Assembly (NCBI GenBank): GCA_016711325.1
Contig: JADJTH010000012.1
Location: forward strand, 62,001 to 126,000
Direction: 5' to 3'
Source: Nigerium sp.
GTDB taxonomy: Bacteria; Actinomycetota; Actinomycetes; Propionibacteriales; Propionibacteriaceae
DNA: 64,000 nt
Under the pieces are notes generated by a model, which saw only the letters and a program-made list of their open reading frames with translations, made no database searches and was not told where the DNA came from. Positions 26,821 to 37,000 of this stretch are shown here, one piece after another (position 1 is the stretch's first letter; every line of letters begins with the position of its first letter). Made by a program: the position numbers and the translations under genes.

Positions 26821-27636
26821 TCAGTTGGAGGCGACCGGCTGCCAGCCGGCCTCGACGGAGGCGTCCGAACCGGGCCAGGTCGACGGGGCCAGAACGGGTG
26901 GTGCGCCGGGGCCGATCAGCCAGCGGTCGCCGGTCCACTGCATGCGCTCGCAAGTGCCATAGCCCATGCGGGCCTCTGCCTTCAGCGCGGCGCGCACGTC
27001 GAGCAGCACGCACGCGACCACCCAGTCAGGGCCGTCGGTCCCCTTGATCTGGATGGCCGCGGGGGTGACGCTGACCAGGGTGCCGGGGTCCAACTGGTTG
27101 GACGACTGCCGGGCGTGGGTCAGGAACGACTGCACGTTGCGGGTCTGGGACCAGTCGGCAGCGCCCACACCGCCGGGCATCGCCCAGTCGCGATAGACCT
27201 CGGTGGCCAGCGGGAGCGACATCGCGGACAGCACGCGTACCTCGATGGCCGCCAGTTGGGCGGCCGCGCCCTCGGGTGTGCGGGGGAAGCCGGACGACAC
27301 ACCACTGGCGCCGACCGTCGTGGCGACGGGCAGCCTGATCGCGGGAGGCAGGGCGATCGCCACACCCGGCGTAAGGCCAGCGTCCTCGGCCACCGTCGCC
27401 ATCGGCGCTGCAGCAATGAGGTCGCGCTGCTGGGTAGGGTCGGCGTCCATGTGAGTGCTGCTTGGGAGGCCGTCGGGCGCGTTTCCCACTGAGAAGCTGG
27501 ACACGAGGGTGTAGCCCAGCCCGTACAACAGCACGCCGCCCACCAGCAGCAGCCCCGCGAGGACGCCCAGCAACTGAGGGCGCGAGAGCGGCACGACCTC
27601 GGCTGAGTTCGTCGGGCGGGGTGGGCGGCGGAACAT
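26821..27636 (-). CDS. Membrane-anchored conjugation protein (SCO6881-like context)
   Basis: 271 residues. Short cytoplasmic N-terminus, one membrane helix (about 20-45, LLGVLAGLLLVGGVLLYGLGYTL), then an extracytoplasmic domain of about 220 residues without cysteine pairs of note. Its place between a VirB2-like and a VirB6-like gene suggests a VirB8/TcpC-like structural role, which is inference from position. ATG 27636 overlaps the upstream stop by ATGA; the longer frame to 27831 is rejected because it would cover that gene. Confidence 0.7.
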   Translation of the reverse strand: MFRRPPRPTNSAEVVPLSRPQLLGVLAGLLLVGGVLLYGLGYTLVSSFSVGNAPDGLPSSTHMDADPTQQRDLIAAAPMATVAEDAGLTPGVAIALPPAIRLPVATTVGASGVSSGFPRTPEGAAAQLAAIEVRVLSAMSLPLATEVYRDWAMPGGVGAADWSQTRNVQSFLTHARQSSNQLDPGTLVSVTPAAIQIKGTDGPDWVVACVLLDVRAALKAEARMGYGTCERMQWTGDRWLIGPGAPPVLAPSTWPGSDASVEAGWQPVASN

Positions 27637-27920
27637 CAGCCGACGCAGCCGTCGCCGAGGATGCCGTTGAGCATCCCGTAGCCACCCATCAGCACCACGG
27701 CGAGCACCAGGACGCCGGCGAGGCCGATGATGCCGCCCTTCGAGAGGTGCGGGGAGTGCGTTGCACGTCCGACGAGGATCGCCCCGACGGACACCAGAGC
27801 CGCGATGCCGAACAGCCACAGCACGGACCACAGGACCATGCCCGAGATCTGGTCGGTGTAGGCGGCGACGCCCGTGGGAGCCACTGGGCAGATCTCCATC
27901 GGGACGATCAGCGGGTTCAT
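27636..27920 (-). CDS. Small two-helix membrane protein, VirB2-like candidate
   Basis: 94 residues with two membrane helices (MVLWSVLWLFGIAALVSVGAI and GIIGLAGVLVLAVVLMGGY) separated by a short basic/His loop (RATHSPHLSKGG). Size and layout match VirB2/TrbC-type pilin or channel subunits. ATG 27920 has AAAGG about 8 bases upstream. The frame happens to continue upstream into the broken MinD-like gene, which makes a false 344-codon fusion. Confidence 0.7.
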   Translation of the reverse strand: MNPLIVPMEICPVAPTGVAAYTDQISGMVLWSVLWLFGIAALVSVGAILVGRATHSPHLSKGGIIGLAGVLVLAVVLMGGYGMLNGILGDGCVG

Positions 27921-28670
27921 GTCGGTTCCTTTCGGAGGAGGGCGAGGACGTTCTCTGCCGCCTTGAGGAGCGGGGCGGGCAGCGGGTCGGGAGTCAGGCC
28001 GGTGACCTGCAGGCGAGAGTCCAGGGGGAAGTCGGTGATGCACGCGTGCGGGTATCCCGGCTGCGGCGACCTTGACCGGACGCGGCCACCGCTTGACCGT
28101 GGGTCCCACGACCACCCCGAGCGCGTCGCGGCCGAGGAGTTCGGCGCAGGACTCCAGGCGGCGCAGCCCAGGAACGGTGGCGTTGGTGATCAGGACGACG
28201 TCGTCGAGCGTGCGCAACAGCGACTCGAGCCACCCGGCGCCCATGCCTGACACGGTCGTCCAGTTGGTGTCCACGACCGTCCACTCGACCGACGACTCGG
28301 TCGGAACCGGCACGGTCGCGTCGCCGATGATGGGGCGCTCAAGTAGGACATCGCCACGACTGCCGCGGCGCCAGGGGCCCTCGGTCCCGAGTTCGGCGTT
28401 GGCTGCGGCAGAGAAGCCGGACGCCAACGGAGAGCAGCACTCCACCACCCGCGCCGGCCCCCCGGCTGCGGTTGCCAACGCGAGAGCCACCGTGGACGCA
28501 CCCACTCCGCCGGCGCAGCCCACGACGGCGACCACCCGCTCACGTGGCGCCGGCGTCCAGACTGTCGCATTTCCCCGGGCCGCAGGAACAGACCGGGGCC
28601 CGTGAGCGAACTCGCCGGCCTCGATCGCGCGCCACGCCTCTCGCAGTTCTGCGACGCTGTGGGCGGTCAC
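27917..28670 (-). pseudogene. MinD/CpaE-like ATPase of the secretion operon, frameshifted
   Basis: The first frame (28670 to about 28053) encodes a P-loop fold: VVAVVGCAGGVGASTVALAL (a Walker A variant lacking the usual lysines), WTVVDTNWT, DVVLITNATVPGLRRLE. Past 28053 the meaningful sequence moves to another frame: TDFPLDSRLQVTGLTPDPLPAPLLKAAENVLALLRKEPT, ending TGA at 27917-27919 in an ATGA overlap with the next gene. One extra base near 28053 (GGGATACCC for GGGTACCC) explains the break. Intact length about 250 residues. It is probably a partitioning or assembly-type protein; nucleotide binding is doubtful given the motif. Confidence 0.65.
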
Positions 28671-28864
28671 GACGGGTCACCGCCCCGAGGCCTGCGATCG
28701 AGCAGTCCGGACAAGAGCATGGCCGGGGGCACCTTGGCCAGTTCTCGCCTGGCCATCTGAACGTCCCGGAGCCTGCGCAGACAGCCGTCCAGATCGTCCA
28801 GGGTCTCCGGCTCCATCGCCGCGATCCTCAACAGGGCGGCCACCTCGGCCGGAGTACTGGTCAT
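28667..28864 (-). CDS. Small helical protein of the secretion operon
   Basis: 65 residues, mostly helical and charged (TPAEVAALLRIAAMEPETLDDLDGCLRRLRDV), no membrane segment. Its stop overlaps the MinD-like start by ATGA, and it follows the HTH protein by 53 bp. I do not recognise the family; position suggests a small regulator or chaperone of the secretion genes. Confidence 0.6.
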   Translation of the reverse strand: MTSTPAEVAALLRIAAMEPETLDDLDGCLRRLRDVQMARRELAKVPPAMLLSGLLDRRPRGGDPS

Positions 28865-28917
28865 CTCGGCATCACCTCCGCCATCCCTAACGGGCCGCGC
28901 CCGTCATCGGTGGACAG

Positions 28918-29709
28918 TCAGCCGACGGCGTTCAGGTACTCGCCGGCGGCTCCGCTGAGGGCCGCCACGCAGCGAGCGGTGCGACGCCGCACGGTGCGGG
29001 CGCACACGCCCCACTCCTGGGCCACGACTGCGCTGAGCTGGCGGCTCGACAGGCCGGCAACTCCGCCCTCGCGGGCATGGCCCTCGGCCTGGAGGGTCTT
29101 CGCGGCTTCGATGAGACTGACCAGCAGTTCCCGGTCCTCGTCCGTGATGACGTCCTCGGCGCACGCCCAAGCGAGCAACTCGGCCAATTCGACTGCCGGG
29201 TCCTCGTCCTCCACGAGCCGATTGTCGGCCGGGTCAACGGGGCCCAGCGAGACCATCGACAGCCGGTGCGGCATGTGGTGCGTGGGCGCCCCGCAATCCA
29301 ATAGCACCCCCTCACGCAGCTGACCGGCGACCTTCGCCGCCACCCAGTGCGGACGCCGCCACGGCAGCCCGCGGACCTCCACCCACAACTGCGCGGCCAG
29401 CACCTCGTCCACCCGATCATCAGCCAGTCCCAACCGGCGGCGGACGCGCAGGGCGGTCGGGAGGAGGAGCCACGCGAGCACCAGCGCTGCCTCCCGGTCG
29501 TCGGCGCCATCGAAGGCCGCCAGCCGGGCGAGGCCGAGCAGGACACCGTTGGCGACCGCAGGATCGGCCGATCGCCGCCAGGCGTCCAGCCCGGCGGGGT
29601 CGCCGACGACCCCCAGCCGGGGCTCGAAGGCGACCCATCCCGCCCAGTGATCCTTGACGACGGACTCCATCCGCTCGTCCTGCAAACCCAACATCTCGGT
29701 GATGTTCAT
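28918..29709 (-). CDS. HTH-domain protein heading the secretion operon
   Basis: 263 residues. The N-terminal 200 are helical without a recognised fold; residues about 220-250 read LSSRQLSAVVAQEWGVCARTVRRRTARCVAAL, a good helix-turn-helix resembling sigma-70 region 4-type or resolvase-type domains. ATG 29709 is preceded by GGAAGG about 9 bases away. As first gene of the minus-strand operon it is a candidate transcription activator of the transfer genes. Exact family unknown. Confidence 0.65.
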   Translation of the reverse strand: MNITEMLGLQDERMESVVKDHWAGWVAFEPRLGVVGDPAGLDAWRRSADPAVANGVLLGLARLAAFDGADDREAALVLAWLLLPTALRVRRRLGLADDRVDEVLAAQLWVEVRGLPWRRPHWVAAKVAGQLREGVLLDCGAPTHHMPHRLSMVSLGPVDPADNRLVEDEDPAVELAELLAWACAEDVITDEDRELLVSLIEAAKTLQAEGHAREGGVAGLSSRQLSAVVAQEWGVCARTVRRRTARCVAALSGAAGEYLNAVG

Positions 29710-29984
29710 GGCCGTGGTCCTTCCGCGTGGGTATGCGGGAAGATCACCAATCGGAGGTTGTTCCTTTCGTAGTCCACAGGGCTTCGCGGCATCGAACCGC
29801 GACCCACGACGCGGCCAACACCGACCAAAGCGCCTAGTCGGCCCCGTGTTGCCCCGCGTAGCCCCTGACACGCCCGGCCTGGGGCTGGAGATGCGCTAGC
29901 GCGTGAGAAGTCGGCCTGGCCCTTTACGGAAGCAACCACGCGGCCACACCTGCCACGTGCGGAAAGGTTCGCGATAATCAGCGG

Positions 29985-31387
29985 GTGAAGAACGTGATCG
30001 GGCCCGGCGGCGTGCGGTATCCGGTCACGCCAGACATCGAGCGGTTCCTGCGCTCGATGGACCGTGGTGCGCTGCAGTCGCTGGTACTCGAGATGGCGGG
30101 GTACAGCCCCGAGGCCATGCGATCGCTGCAGTTGCGCGCCACACCCGAGGACGAACCGACCGCCTCCGAACTCCTGGTGACCGTGGACGGTGCGCTGGCC
30201 GGAGTCGACCTCGACTACCACGACCCCTTCTACGAAGACGTCGACGACGGCGTCCAAGGGGTCGAGGAGTCCGTCGACGAACTGGAGCGGCACCTCGACG
30301 GCGGCGCCCACCCCGTGGTGCGCCGAGTGCTCCAGCACCTGCTCACCCGGCTCGGCGACCTGGCACGGGACGCCGACAACGCCGACGCCCTGCTCGAGGT
30401 GGCCGAACGGGCGTCGGCGCTGTTCGGGCGCGCGGTCGCAGGGCACCTCGACCCGGTCAGCCTCGCCCGCTGGGTGGTCGGCTTCCGGGTCGAGTACGGC
30501 GGCTGGCCGTCGCTCACGTTGGACGCCGTGGCCCACGCGTTCGACGAGCCCGCCTGGGACGCCTACCGCGCGAGTGTCGCGACCTTGGGCGGCGGTGGAC
30601 CGGCAGCCGACCCCTACCGCAGCGAGACCGACCGCATGCTGCTGGAACTGGCCGACCACGACGGCGACGTCGACCGGGCCGTCGCCCTGCTGTCCGGAGG
30701 TGACCACCCGTACTACCGGGAGATCCTCCGCCGGCTGCGTGACGCCGGACGGCCGGCTGACGTCCTCGCCTGGCTGGACCGAGCAGTCACCCAGGGCTGC
30801 GTGGACGTCGCCTGGCGCGCGGGACCCACCATCGTCCCCGTCAAGGGTGCCGTCGATGCCTACCTAGACGGTGGGCGTCCGGACGCCGCCCTCGCGATCG
30901 CGCGGACCCTGTTCGACCGGGACCTCAGCGTGGACGCTTTCCGGTTGCTGGCCACGTGGCGGAACGGTGCGGGCGCGGGGACGAACAACGCGCGTGGGCG
31001 TTCGAGCAGGCCACCCAGCGGGCACACAGCAGCGGCGGCGCCCACCTCGTCAGGGTCCACCTGGCCGACGGGAACCTCACGCACGCGTGGGAGGCGGCGG
31101 ACGCCTTCGGCGCCGGCCACGCATGGCGCGAACTCGTGGACGCCTCCGAAGGTGGCTTCCCGCTCCGGGCAGCCCGCCTGTGCATGGCTCAGGTACTGGA
31201 GTCCCTCACGACACCGGACTCCAAGCGATACCCGGCCATCGTCGATCTACTCGTCAAGGCACGCGCCCTCTACGACAAGGCAGGCCACCGAGCTGAGGCG
31301 GACTCCGAGATCGTCCGCTTGCGCGAGGTCTACCGCCGCCGCCCCGCCCTGATGTCGGCCATGAACCGGGCCGGACTACACTCCTGA
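29985..31387 (+). pseudogene. TPR-like helical protein resembling SWIM-protein C-termini, frameshifted
   Basis: GTG 29985 with GGAAAGG upstream. Frame one runs to about 30958; the remaining 140 residues (AERCGRGDEQRAWAFEQATQ to MNRAGLHS) lie in another frame. One lost G in TGGG near 30959 explains it: restored text is LLATWAERCGRGDEQRAW. The whole is about 467 residues, acidic and helical, with repeat-like VLAWLDRAV and DAYLDGGRPDAALAIARTLF segments as in SWIM zinc-finger or DUF6880-type proteins; no SWIM cysteines are seen. The gene lies alone between the transfer and defence/pilus regions on the opposite strand. Confidence 0.55.
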
Positions 31388-31613
31388 CACGAGCCCTACC
31401 CTGACGGCTGGTAAGCGAAGACCTTCCTCCTCGCGCGTACCGTACGGCCGAGAACAGGGTCTGCAGTCCCCGGATCGACGTAAAGGACTGACTTAATGTG
31501 ACCTCTCGCCCCCACGTGCAAGGCTCATTACTGGCGGAGTTCGCGCAACTACCGACTGCGGCTCTCCAGATGATCAACGCACTCCACGAGCGCGGCCGTT
31601 GTGGGCCCTCGAG

Positions 31614-31630
31614 AGTTCAAACTAACTAAC
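31614..31630. repeat. AT-rich repeat AGTTCAAACTAACTAAC, left of OLD-like gene
   Basis: Nearly identical to AGTTCAACTAACTAA at 33976-33990 on the same strand (one-base difference in the A run). The two copies bracket the low-GC OLD-like gene in otherwise GC-rich DNA. Confidence 0.4.
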
Positions 31631-31646
31631 TATCACGCGACTGATG

Positions 31647-33533
31647 TCACTCAGTGATCGTCCCAGCAGAGGAAGGCGACTCGGGGACCGCGACCAGGGC
31701 CGCTTCTGCCCCCTGAATGGCCACAAGGTCTTGAGAATGAGTGTCCCCTCTAGGTGAGACACTCACCCGCCACTCCTGTATAACGTCAAGAAGCCCCGAG
31801 AAGGCCTCAAAAACGGACGCCTCTTGCGGACCCTCGCAGAGGCGATCACACAGTCGGGTCTTGTCGAGCTGCCTTACCGTGACAGTCTTGCCATTTGGAT
31901 AAGTCTTCTGCTCGGTTTCGAAATCAGTGTCCAAGATGGCGGTCGCCAACAGCAGGTTCTCGATCCCCGCTCTCACCAGTCCATTATTGGAATTGAAAGA
32001 CAGGAGCCGTCGGGAAACCTTCCCTCGATCCTCGTCTCGGATGCTCTTCACGTCGTTGTCATAGAGAAGCAGAACCGGCCTGCTGGCAATCTCCGGGTTA
32101 TTAGTCAATAGATGCCACACACGGTTCAGATTCTCGCAGCCAGCGCCCTGAGACCCGCCTCGCGCATCGCGACTCCCTACCCAGTCGACGACGATACCGC
32201 TCAGTTCTGCGCCCCGCCCAAGAACCTCTGACGCCTTGACGATATAGCGAGGATCTGTCTCGCCTTCGCAAAGTATGAGTGGAGACAAATCCTGATCGAT
32301 TCGCTCGGCAATCATCGCGTCGAAACGCTGTGTCACTCGGAGAACATCCAAGGCATTCTTGAACTCGCCGTAGCCCTCCGCACCGATGGACCGCCCCGAG
32401 GGCATCTCGGTGACGGAAATTCCACCATCACCAAACCTCGCCTGCATTCCAAGGACGAACAACGGGGAATGTGCGGATACGATGAACTGCACTAGCGGAA
32501 AGAGGGCGAATAGTTCAGGGATAGCCCTAAAGGCCAGATCCACGTGAACATGCGCGTCAACCTCGTCGATGACGCAAATCCCCGGTGATGTCAACGGCGC
32601 ACCTTGCGAACTGGCGTCGCATTGCATCAGAACAGTGCCGAAAATGCTTAGGAGCGTTGCCTGACCTGATGAAAGTGTCGATAGGGGGAGGGCGGCCGAT
32701 GTCCGCGAACTATAGTGCAGTAGGCCACCGAAACGATTCGTCCACCGAAAATGCGCGGTCGCGTCATCCAGAATGATTGCGAGGACACGATTCGCAAGGT
32801 CCAGAGTCGTCTGATGAGACACGAATTCGGTGCCCACTACCGTCCACTGCGCGCCTGCCCCAAGGCCGGCAGGAGTAAGCACGGCGCGACTGTCTAGCAG
32901 GAGACCGGGGATCCATTGCGACAGCGATTCTAGTCCTTGCTCTATGAAGAGCGACTTTCCGAGTCTCCCACTGAACCGGAGCGCGCTGTTGAAGGGCCTC
33001 GTGGGCAAGCTCTCTTCGTTGAGCCAGTGTGGCTTCTCGGATCTACTTGCAGGAAAGTAGGCGTAGCACCCAGTGCTGTAGATGCGGCGGCTTTGCTCCT
33101 CGCTGATGGCAAACTGCTTGTGCGACCCCTCCTCCGGCCAGGAGAGTCCGGCACTCAACTCGGGACTGAGATCGTCGGGCAGCGCACTGATCGGAAAGGT
33201 ACCGGCCTTCTCGGCGTAGACCAGGGTGTCATCATCGGCGTTGAAGCGGAGGAGGGCGAAGCCCCCGGAGGTTCCTCGTCGCAGGGTGGCGCCCCCCACG
33301 ATCCTAAACCAGTGTCTGCTAACTCCAGACGCATGCGCCACGACATCTGAGTGGTGCTGGGAGGCCCCCTCGACGATCGCATCCGCGATGATCGAAAGAA
33401 GGTTACTCTTGCCACTCCCATTCTCCCCAACCACGATGAGTGGTACAGGCGTTCCCGCGGGGGTGGGCGTGAAGACAATCCCAATGTCCTCTAGCGGCCC
33501 ATCGTTCACGACTCGAAGCTCGCGCAAGTACAC
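31647..33533 (-). CDS. OLD-like ATPase/TOPRIM protein (probable defence nuclease)
   Basis: 628 residues. ABC-type ATPase: Walker A VVGENGSGKSNLL (near 35), signature-like LSSGQATLLS (near 290), Walker B ICVIDEVDAHVH (near 318), then FIVSAHSPLFV. A C-terminal TOPRIM domain follows with Glu in LILCEGETDPRY (near 421) and LLLYDNDVKS (near 490). This is the OLD-family architecture: ATP-dependent nucleases that act in phage defence alone or with a helicase partner. No helicase (GajB-type) or other partner lies beside it. Base composition is visibly lower in GC than the neighbours, suggesting recent transfer. GTG start at 33533 has GAGG five bases upstream. Confidence 0.8.
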   Translation of the reverse strand: MYLRELRVVNDGPLEDIGIVFTPTPAGTPVPLIVVGENGSGKSNLLSIIADAIVEGASQHHSDVVAHASGVSRHWFRIVGGATLRRGTSGGFALLRFNADDDTLVYAEKAGTFPISALPDDLSPELSAGLSWPEEGSHKQFAISEEQSRRIYSTGCYAYFPASRSEKPHWLNEESLPTRPFNSALRFSGRLGKSLFIEQGLESLSQWIPGLLLDSRAVLTPAGLGAGAQWTVVGTEFVSHQTTLDLANRVLAIILDDATAHFRWTNRFGGLLHYSSRTSAALPLSTLSSGQATLLSIFGTVLMQCDASSQGAPLTSPGICVIDEVDAHVHVDLAFRAIPELFALFPLVQFIVSAHSPLFVLGMQARFGDGGISVTEMPSGRSIGAEGYGEFKNALDVLRVTQRFDAMIAERIDQDLSPLILCEGETDPRYIVKASEVLGRGAELSGIVVDWVGSRDARGGSQGAGCENLNRVWHLLTNNPEIASRPVLLLYDNDVKSIRDEDRGKVSRRLLSFNSNNGLVRAGIENLLLATAILDTDFETEQKTYPNGKTVTVRQLDKTRLCDRLCEGPQEASVFEAFSGLLDVIQEWRVSVSPRGDTHSQDLVAIQGAEAALVAVPESPSSAGTITE

Positions 33534-33884
33534 CTAGACCTCATTCTGGTTCACTTGGTGGCGGAAGGTCACGCAGAGTCACACTTCGCAGCAGCACCCC
33601 GCGCGCTGCGGCCATCATACTGGGAGGCGCGGGGGGCGCTGGCATTTCGACCATCGGAGTAATCGGCACAGTCTACGGCGATCTGCGCTGCCGCTGGGTT
33701 CCATCAAAACGCGTGGCAAAGTGCGCGAGTGGCTCCTTGTCGTGACTTAGGCGGGCTCAACGGGAACGTGCGACCCAGGCGCATCGGCATTCGGTGAGGC
33801 CAACCATCGATGTCGGCGTTGCCCCTGGGAGATCCACGAGTTCCCGCTAGAAGCTGTCGAAATGACCTTGCACCGCGCGCGCGC

Positions 33885-33932
33885 GGGGCGCGCCCCGGCC
33901 GACCCCCCGGGGTGGGGGCCCCCCCGTCGGCC
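33885..33932. repeat. Two abutting palindromes, GC-only
   Basis: GGGGCGCGCCCC (33885-33896) is a perfect 12-bp palindrome. Directly next, GGCCGAC (33897-33903) pairs with GTCGGCC (33926-33932) around a C/G-run core. The pilus operon on the minus strand ends about 90 bp to the right, so the structure could be its transcription terminator; there is no T-run. Confidence 0.5.
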
Positions 33933-33975
33933 ATCCAGACGCTGAATGTCACCACCTACCTAGCTTCTCGCTTCT

Positions 33976-33990
33976 AGTTCAACTAACTAA
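33976..33990. repeat. AT-rich repeat AGTTCAACTAACTAA, right of OLD-like gene
   Basis: Partner of 31614-31630; together they bracket the OLD-like gene and the palindromes. Confidence 0.4.
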
Positions 33991-34023
33991 GCTAGCGACG
34001 CGCGGCCGCGCTGCTCGTTCAGC

Positions 34024-37000
34024 TCAGGCAACGCGCGACTTCCGCTGCCACGGCGGGCTGGCGACTAGCTCGGCGCTTCGTACAGGGAGGTCATCGGGCG
34101 CTTCGCCGTCCTCGGCGCGGTTGCTGACGTCGTCGCGGAGCATGCGTTCGGCAGATTGCCGGTCACCCTCGGCGGCGACGACGGCGGCGAGGTCGAGCCG
34201 AGGGGTGTCCTCGTAAGGGGCCGCGAGCAACGCCGTCTCGGTGGCGGTGCGGGCCAGTGCCAGGTCGCCGGTGTGCAGCGCCGCGATGGTGACCGTGTGT
34301 GCCACGTCGACCACGGCGCACACCATGTGCTGATCGATGCGGACACCGTCGGCCAGCCAAGCCCAGCCGCGCCCTCGTTGTCCGGTGAAGGGCTCCCCGG
34401 TGACCAGCTCCAACGCCGCCTGCAGGTCGCTGAGGCCCTCGGTACCGCGGGCCTGGCCACGCGAGCGGAGCCTACGGAACAGGTCGATGTCGGCCAGGAC
34501 GCCGACCAGCTGGTAGATGCCCATGCCTCGGGCGATGCCGGCCGGGGACTTCGTGGCGTCCGGCAGGTAGTTGCCGCCGGTCGTGGGGTCGACGCCGAGC
34601 CAGCTGCGCACCTTCGAGAGGTGGACCCGCATCTGGGTGGCGTCGGAGCCGAACGCATCGACCACTTGGTCGATGGTGACGCCTTGGGGGTGCAGCACTA
34701 GGAAGGCCAGCAACTCGGTGTAGAAGGCCTTGCGCTTCGCGACCGCCGTGGGCTTGCCGGTGGTACCGGTGCGCGCCTGGATGGGGCCGAGTAGCCGCAG
34801 GTGCGGGCGGGTCCCGGCCGCCCAGGCCGCCAGGTCGGCGTCCAGACCCGGGTCGGCGCCCTCGACCGCTGCCCGGACCTTGTCGGGCACGTGCGGAGCG
34901 AGTTGCTGCAGGTCGTCCGCGGTGGTCGCAGCCACGTCGAGGACCTCGGCGTCCGGGGCTGGAACCACCGTCGCCCCCGGCTCGGACTCGGGGTCAGTGT
35001 CGCGGGGCAGCACGAGTTCGTCACGGATCGCTCCGGCGGCGTCGCAGTACTCGCGCCAGCCGTCGTCGCCGTCGCTCGGCATCTCGACGTCATCGAGCAG
35101 GTCGGCGTGGGCCAGGAGCAGGGCGCAGCCCTTGGCTTCGGCGGGGGTGAGTCCGTTGGCGATCAGGTCGAGGCCGAGCGACGGGATGAGCACCCGCCCC
35201 TGCCCGGTCAGCCGGACGCCGAGGCCGCGGATGGGCTCGGTGTCGGCGACCATGACGACGGCCGTGCCGGTCCGCGCGGGATGCTCCCCGACGAGGGCGA
35301 GCAGCCGGTCGAGCGGGCTGCTCGACAGTGCCCCGTTGACCAGGACGAGCCAGCTGTCCCACACGTCGCCGCCCAGGTCGTCGACGCGGCCGGCGGCTGC
35401 GGTCACGTCATGCTCGGCGCACTTGTCGACGGTCGCGCCGGCCGCAGCGATCGCCGCGTCCAGCGAGGCGGGGTCCTCGAGACGGTGGTGGCGGATGCGC
35501 GCCGGGTCGAGCGGCACGGCCTCCGGCGCGATCCCGATGCAGTCGAGTTGAACCTGGCGCGCCCACGGGTTGACCGCGATCTCGGCTGCCAGATAGCGAG
35601 CGAAGTCGGCGGCGTAGGTGGGGTCACCGGTGAGGCTGATCGTGCCGAGTTGTTCGAGGTTGACCAGCCACGTGGCGCCGTCGTCGTCCAGTCCCACGGA
35701 GACGAGCTGCGGATAGGCGGATCGGGCGGTCGACTCCTGCTCGTGCGCGCCGGCGGCCAGCAGCCATCGACGGCCGTCGGCCGGGTCCGGGCGCCACGGA
35801 TGTGCCAGCGTGACGGGCTCGACCAGCTGGACTGCCACCTCGCCTGGCAGGAGCTGGACAGCCAGGAGCTGCGGCGGGGCGACGCGGTCCTCGCCGGAGA
35901 CGGCAAGCAACTTGAGCGCCTGGTCGATGGCGAGCAGGGTGGGCGTCGCGGCCTGCCCCTCCGTCATCAGGGTCTTCTCCACCGGAACCAGTTCCGGCGG
36001 CGGTGCCTGGATCGTCCGCCCCGGCCGACGGGCACGGAACTGGGCCCTCCGGCGCTGACGCAGGGCGGCCAGCAGCCCAGCAGCGAGGACCCCGCCCGCT
36101 CCGGTGAGCCCGACCAGCAACCACGGGGCCGGCGCCTCGGCATCCCGATCGGACGCCTCGCTCGCGGGCTTCTCGTCGCTGCTCACGTCCGTGGCCGCGG
36201 TCGCCAAGGCAGACGGGGCGGGCGTTGCCGGGGCGCTCGACGGGACGACGGGAACAGCGCCGGCCGACTCGGACGTCGCAGGCGACGTCGCGGCTACCGG
36301 CGTGGGCGAGGCGGTTGCGGAGGGGACGGCGCCTGCCGGTGTGGGCTGCGAGGTCTGGGGTGTCGGCTCGGCTTGTTCGGGTTCGGGCGGAGGTGGGCAG
36401 GTCGGGCGTCGCCTCCGCAGCGGACGGGATGAGCAGGTGCCAGCCGGGGAGGATGAGGTCCGGGTCGGTCAGGCGACGGCCGTCCGGCTGGGTGAGCTTC
36501 CGGGAGGCCTCGAAGATCCGGGGCCAGGCGTCGGCGTCGTCGAGGTGCTCCTGGGCGATCTCGCTCAGCGTGTCCCCCTTGACCACGGTGTAGCGGGAGT
36601 GCGCGCGGTCGTTCGCTGCCGTGGCCCGCTCGCCGTCGGCCTGCGCACCCGCGGGCAAGGTCAGCACCCAGCCCGGCCTGAGGAACTGCGCCTTGCCCCG
36701 CAGGAGCTCGTTGTTGAGCTTGAGGATCTCGGGGTAGCGGCTCCCGGACCCCAGGTGGTGCTCAGCGATCGACCACAGGGTCTCACCTCGTTTGACCGTG
36801 TGAGTGACGGGTGCGGGGGCGGTCTCGACGAGCGCAACGGCTCTGGGCGGCGTTCCCACGGACGCCGACGGCGCGGGCTCCACGCTGGCCGTCGCTGTGG
36901 CCACCGGGCTCGGGCTGTCCGGGACTGCGGATGCAGTCTCGATCCCCGTGGCGGGCACCGCGATGAACAGGAGCAGCGCTGCTGTCACGAGCCGGCGGGC

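Larger units (their letters stand above)
33534..34023. other. Gene-free, structure-rich stretch between OLD-like gene and pilus operon
   Basis: 490 bp without a credible gene. It contains an alternating GC tract (CGCGCGCGCG), two adjacent palindromes (33885-33932), and the AT-rich repeat at 33976-33990. The composition shifts abruptly from low to very high GC. It could hold the terminator of the LysM-BTAD operon and a boundary of the OLD insertion. Confidence 0.45.

Noticed and set aside
27636..28670. A 344-codon fusion of a MinD-like protein with a membrane protein
   Set aside because: The middle (near residues 205-250) is non-coherent; a one-base frameshift plus a separate downstream gene with its own ribosome site explains it better.
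29785..29801. tRNA T-arm-like sequence (CGCGG stem with CATCGAA loop), considered as a relic tRNA end or att site
   Set aside because: No acceptor or anticodon arm is present nearby, and loop position 60 is unusual; a chance hairpin is more likely.
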